Origin: Flavobacteriaceae bacterium
GTDB lineage: Bacteria; Bacteroidota; Bacteroidia; Flavobacteriales; Flavobacteriaceae
DNA: 45,475 nucleotides
Direction of reading: 5' to 3'
NCBI GenBank assembly: GCA_029238215.1
Contig: JAQWGN010000006.1
Span: forward strand, 1 to 45,475
In this document: piece after piece, positions 43,410 through 45,475 of the stretch
Numbering within the stretch: position 1 is the stretch's first letter
How the letters are laid out: every line of letters begins with the position of its first letter
Notes under the pieces: model-generated
The model's input: the letters and a program-made list of their open reading frames with translations, nothing else
Database searches by the model: none
Told to the model about the DNA's origin: nothing
Translations under genes and position numbers: made by a program

Positions 43410-43939
43410 TGGTTGGTAAATTACTTGTTGCTCGGCCATCTATACTTGGGGATCCATCTTTTAGTCGTAGTGTTATACTTATGACGGAGCACAATGATGA
43501 AAACGCTTTGGGCTTTATTGTAAATCAACCTACACATTACAACCTTAGTGAACTGCTTCCAGAATATAGGCATGACATACCTGTTTTTAAAGGCGGCCCT
43601 GTAGATCAAGATCGACTGTTTTATCTACATGCCCTAAAAACCATTCCCAATGCAATCCAAATTGGAAAAGATTTATTTTGGGGTGGTGATTTAGAAGCAA
43701 TTATTTCAGCTATTAATAGCGGAGAGTTAAGCAGCAAAAAAATCAAGTTTCTATTAGGGTATACTGGTTGGGGAAAAAACCAACTAACGAAGGAATTAAA
43801 AGAAAATTCCTGGTTACTTATAAAAAATAACTATGATTTGTTTTCAGAGGAAACAACACTTTGGGGCAATATTTTACGCAAAATAGGAGGTGAATTAGCC
43901 CTGTATGCTTCTGCGCCTAGTTCCCCTGGACTGAATTAA
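43409..43939 (+). CDS. YqgE/AlgH family protein
   Basis: 176 residues from the ATG at 43409, whose first base is the last base of the fmt stop; a GTG one codon earlier (43406) is the alternative. Conserved features are LLVARPSILGDPSFSRSVILMTEHN, GFIVNQPT, FKGGPVDQDRLFYLH and FLLGYTGWGKNQL. AlgH/YqgE is a widespread family of uncertain biochemistry. The last 23 nt overlap the convergent aminotransferase gene. Confidence 0.9.
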   Translation: MVGKLLVARPSILGDPSFSRSVILMTEHNDENALGFIVNQPTHYNLSELLPEYRHDIPVFKGGPVDQDRLFYLHALKTIPNAIQIGKDLFWGGDLEAIISAINSGELSSKKIKFLLGYTGWGKNQLTKELKENSWLLIKNNYDLFSEETTLWGNILRKIGGELALYASAPSSPGLN

Positions 43940-44765
43940 CTGCCTCTTTAAGTAACTGCTGAAATCTTTTGGTGTGTATATGAGTATATGTCGTTCTGCG
44001 GTAATACGAAACTGGTTGAACACCTACAACGGCATTAGTCATGAAAATTTCTTGAACTTTTTGTAAATCAAAAGGAGAAATATCTGCTTCTTCGTAGGGC
44101 AGGTTATGCTTTTTTGCTAAACGTAATAGTTGTTTGCGAATAATACCATCCAAACAACCTGATGATAAAGGAGGCGTACGCAACACTCCATCTTGAACGA
44201 CAAAAAGGTTTCCGTTTAGAAACTCAACAATTTCTTTGGCATCATTAACAACTATTCCGTTGTCAAAACCTTGCTCTTGCATAAAAATACTACCAATAAC
44301 ATGAAGCGCTTTGTTCGTAGATTTCAAAGTAGAAAGCATACTTTTTTGGATGTAATAGTCCTTAAAAAGATCAACTCTATATGTATCCTTAAAACTGTAC
44401 GAATCGGTTTCGAGCGGCTTAGCCTCAATGGCATAACCTACAGCTTTACTTGTTGGTAAATAAGCTCCTCCATCTTCACGATAGACCGTTAAGCGTAACC
44501 GCCAAGAAGGAGCACTTTTAGTTTGTGCATCAATTACCCTAAGACATTCTTGTTCTAAAAATTCTGGTGTGAATTCCATGGGGATTTGCATGCGGAATAT
44601 TCGCATGGCAGCCATAAGTCTAAAATAATGGTCTTCCCAAAAATGAATGTGTTTTTGTCTAAACCTTAAGGTTTCAAAAACAGCATCGCCATATAAAAAC
44701 CCACGATTATGAACTGAAAAGAGTGGCGTGTTTGAAGCCTTAAGCGCGCCGTTGTGATTAATCAT
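43917..44765 (-). CDS. Class IV PLP-dependent aminotransferase
   Basis: 282 residues with the fold-type IV pattern: FSVHNRGFLYGDAVFETLRF, HFWEDHYFRLMAAMRIFRM, LKSTNKALHVIGSIFMQEQGFDNGIVVN with the expected PLP lysine, VEFLNGNLFVVQDGVLRTPPLSSGCLDGI and EIFMTNAVVGVQPV. Members include branched-chain and D-amino-acid aminotransferases and 4-amino-4-deoxychorismate lyase (PabC); the size and isolated location fit PabC or a generic class IV enzyme, and sequence alone does not decide. It lies 4 nt after the START-like gene. Confidence 0.87.
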   Translation of the reverse strand: MINHNGALKASNTPLFSVHNRGFLYGDAVFETLRFRQKHIHFWEDHYFRLMAAMRIFRMQIPMEFTPEFLEQECLRVIDAQTKSAPSWRLRLTVYREDGGAYLPTSKAVGYAIEAKPLETDSYSFKDTYRVDLFKDYYIQKSMLSTLKSTNKALHVIGSIFMQEQGFDNGIVVNDAKEIVEFLNGNLFVVQDGVLRTPPLSSGCLDGIIRKQLLRLAKKHNLPYEEADISPFDLQKVQEIFMTNAVVGVQPVSYYRRTTYTHIHTKRFQQLLKEAVNSVQGN

Positions 44766-44769
44766 ACTA

Positions 44770-45159
44770 CTAAGAAGACCCGAGTACCTGTTTTAAACTA
44801 CCTATCTGACTTTCCCAAAGCATTTTAGCTTCATCAACTTCATCTTCATCCGAAAAATCTATTACAACTACAGAAACATCTTTGGTTATTTCGTCAACTA
44901 CAATACGCATTTCAAAGAAGTAATCATCTTGATCGTCTTCATCAGTTAACCAACGAAACCGAACAAACTCATTCGCTTTTTTTCTGAGCAATAGAGCTTC
45001 TTCTTCAGAACCATCCCAAAAGAAGGTGTATTTTTCGGTTCGGGCATTCACATTATCAGCAAACCATTCAGATAAACCTGAAGGGGTATGCATGTATTGA
45101 TATAAAAGCTGGGGAGAGGCTTGAATGACAAATTCAATCTCGAATTGTGTTTTTGACAT
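44770..45159 (-). CDS. START-like (AHSA1-type) domain protein
   Basis: 129 residues from the ATG at 45159 (MSKTQFEIEFVIQASPQLLYQYMHTPSGLSEWFADNV). A TTG start at 45177 would add six residues and is less likely. The rest, FFWDGSEEEALLLRKKANEFVRFRWL and MRIVVDEITKDVSVVVIDF, matches the small START-like proteins found throughout Bacteroidota, of unknown ligand. The C-terminus is acidic (DEDEVDEAKMLWE). It precedes the aminotransferase gene on the same strand. Confidence 0.88.
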   Translation of the reverse strand: MSKTQFEIEFVIQASPQLLYQYMHTPSGLSEWFADNVNARTEKYTFFWDGSEEEALLLRKKANEFVRFRWLTDEDDQDDYFFEMRIVVDEITKDVSVVVIDFSDEDEVDEAKMLWESQIGSLKQVLGSS

Positions 45160-45246
45160 ATCTGATAAAAAAGGCAATATATAGATTTATACTGACCTTT
45201 AAAAGAATTGTGATAAAATCTGGTTTACAGAAGGCGAACAAATGTG

Positions 45247-45254
45247 TATATTTG
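45247..45254 (+). promoter_or_regulatory. Bacteroidota -7 promoter box for tRNA-Met
   Basis: TATATTTG ends 9 nt before the first base of the tRNA. No good -33 TTG was identified. Confidence 0.6.
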
Positions 45255-45263
45255 CGCGACTTT

Positions 45264-45337
45264 GGCGAGGTAGCTCAGCCGGTTAGAGCGTCGGATTCAT
45301 AACCCGGAGGTCGGGAGTTCGAGTCTCCCTCTCGCTA
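45264..45337 (+). tRNA. tRNA with CAT anticodon (tRNA-Met likely)
   Basis: A 74-nt cloverleaf: acceptor GGCGAGG/TCTCGCT (G-U pairs at both ends), D arm GCTC...GAGC, anticodon loop TTCATAA (CAT) closed by a 5-nt stem with an A-C closing mismatch, T arm GGGAG-TTCGAGT-CTCCC, discriminator A. Elongator tRNA-Met is most likely. A tRNA-Ile with modified CAT cannot be excluded; initiator-type features (C1-A72, three GC pairs in the anticodon stem) are not seen. Confidence 0.9.
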
Positions 45338-45344
45338 CTAAATG

Positions 45345-45383
45345 AGACTCAAGCACTTTTTGTGTTTGGGTCTTTTCTTTTTT
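45345..45383 (+). terminator. Intrinsic terminator after tRNA-Met
   Basis: AGACTCAAGCAC (45345-45356) pairs over 12 positions (two G-U) with GTGTTTGGGTCT (45362-45373) around a five-T loop, followed by a T-rich run interrupted by one C. It ends the tRNA transcript. Confidence 0.85.
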
Positions 45384-45475
45384 AGTATAGTAAGTTTTTG
45401 AAAAAGAACTGGTTAAGTCGAACAAAATGTTCAATTTACTGGTTCGACATTCCTTGTTTTTCATTGAAAATCTAA
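45384..45475. other. Right-edge non-coding sequence
   Basis: No gene can be supported before the window ends. An inverted repeat GTCGAAC (45417-45423)/GTTCGAC (45442-45448) flanks an AT-rich loop that itself holds GAACA-AAA-TGTTC. Whether it is a hairpin, a protein site or chance cannot be told from this fragment. Confidence 0.4.

Overview
The window is chromosomal DNA from a member of the Bacteroidota, almost certainly a marine-type Flavobacteriaceae. The evidence is a type IX secretion (T9SS) C-terminal sorting domain, lineage families such as DUF4290, DUF4249, DUF6095 and the TonB receptor/DUF4249 pair, promoters of the TTG-N19/20-TAnnTTTG type instead of sigma70 -35/-10 boxes, a eukaryote-like NADP isocitrate dehydrogenase, and a carotenoid/photolyase repertoire typical of sunlit-water flavobacteria. 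Gene density is very high. There are no insertion sequences, CRISPR arrays or prophage genes.

Layout. 1-3448 (minus) holds a surface module: a small T9SS-sorted protein, an OmpA-family protein and the N-terminal part of a repeat adhesin that runs off the left edge. 3825-12131 (plus) is mostly core: rplS, icd, a TonB-dependent receptor with a DUF4249 lipoprotein and a small membrane protein, then thrS-infC-rpmI-rplT, with infC starting at a non-AUG codon. 12151-17859 (minus) carries dnaB, accA, an EamA transporter, lptG and tgt. 17984-23016 has a split transketolase, an FKBP-like lipoprotein with calcium-type repeats, an S4 protein, a phosphoribosyltransferase, a TylF-type methyltransferase and shikimate kinase. 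23104-23358 is a tRNA cluster (Lys, Lys, Leu). 23438-25720 is a partial carotenoid cluster led by a CarH/LitR-type MerR regulator (merR-crtB-crtZ). 25713-31839 is housekeeping: ribH, a TPR membrane protein, recF, a DciA-like protein, ndk, DUF2520, a KdsC-like phosphatase, maf and an aquaporin. 32018-37710 is a seven-gene photoreactivation operon. 37742-45337 holds murA, DUF4290, DUF493, an AAA_28 NTPase, recQ, fmt, yqgE, a class IV aminotransferase, a START-like protein and tRNA-Met.

The most interesting system is a two-locus, apparently light-controlled regulon. The MerR protein keeps both cobalamin-binding signatures of the AdoCbl photoreceptor CarH (W-x9-EH and E-x-H-x-x-G). The same long inverted repeat (TTTGTTTAAC/T, 14-nt spacer, GTTAAACAAA) sits in the same register to a TAnnTTTG box at exactly two places: in front of the regulator itself, and 8.5 kb away in front of the photolyase operon. 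That operon encodes an SRPBCC protein, an SDR-like protein without its catalytic tyrosine, a class I photolyase, a 48-residue zinc-ribbon DUF2256 protein, a CRY-DASH, an Fe-S (6-4)-type photolyase and a TIGR03643 protein. All seven reading frames overlap. The inference is that light inactivates the repressor and jointly releases carotenoid synthesis (protection) and three kinds of photolyase/cryptochrome (repair). The two small proteins, the SRPBCC protein and the degenerate SDR have no established role and are the best candidates for new biology.
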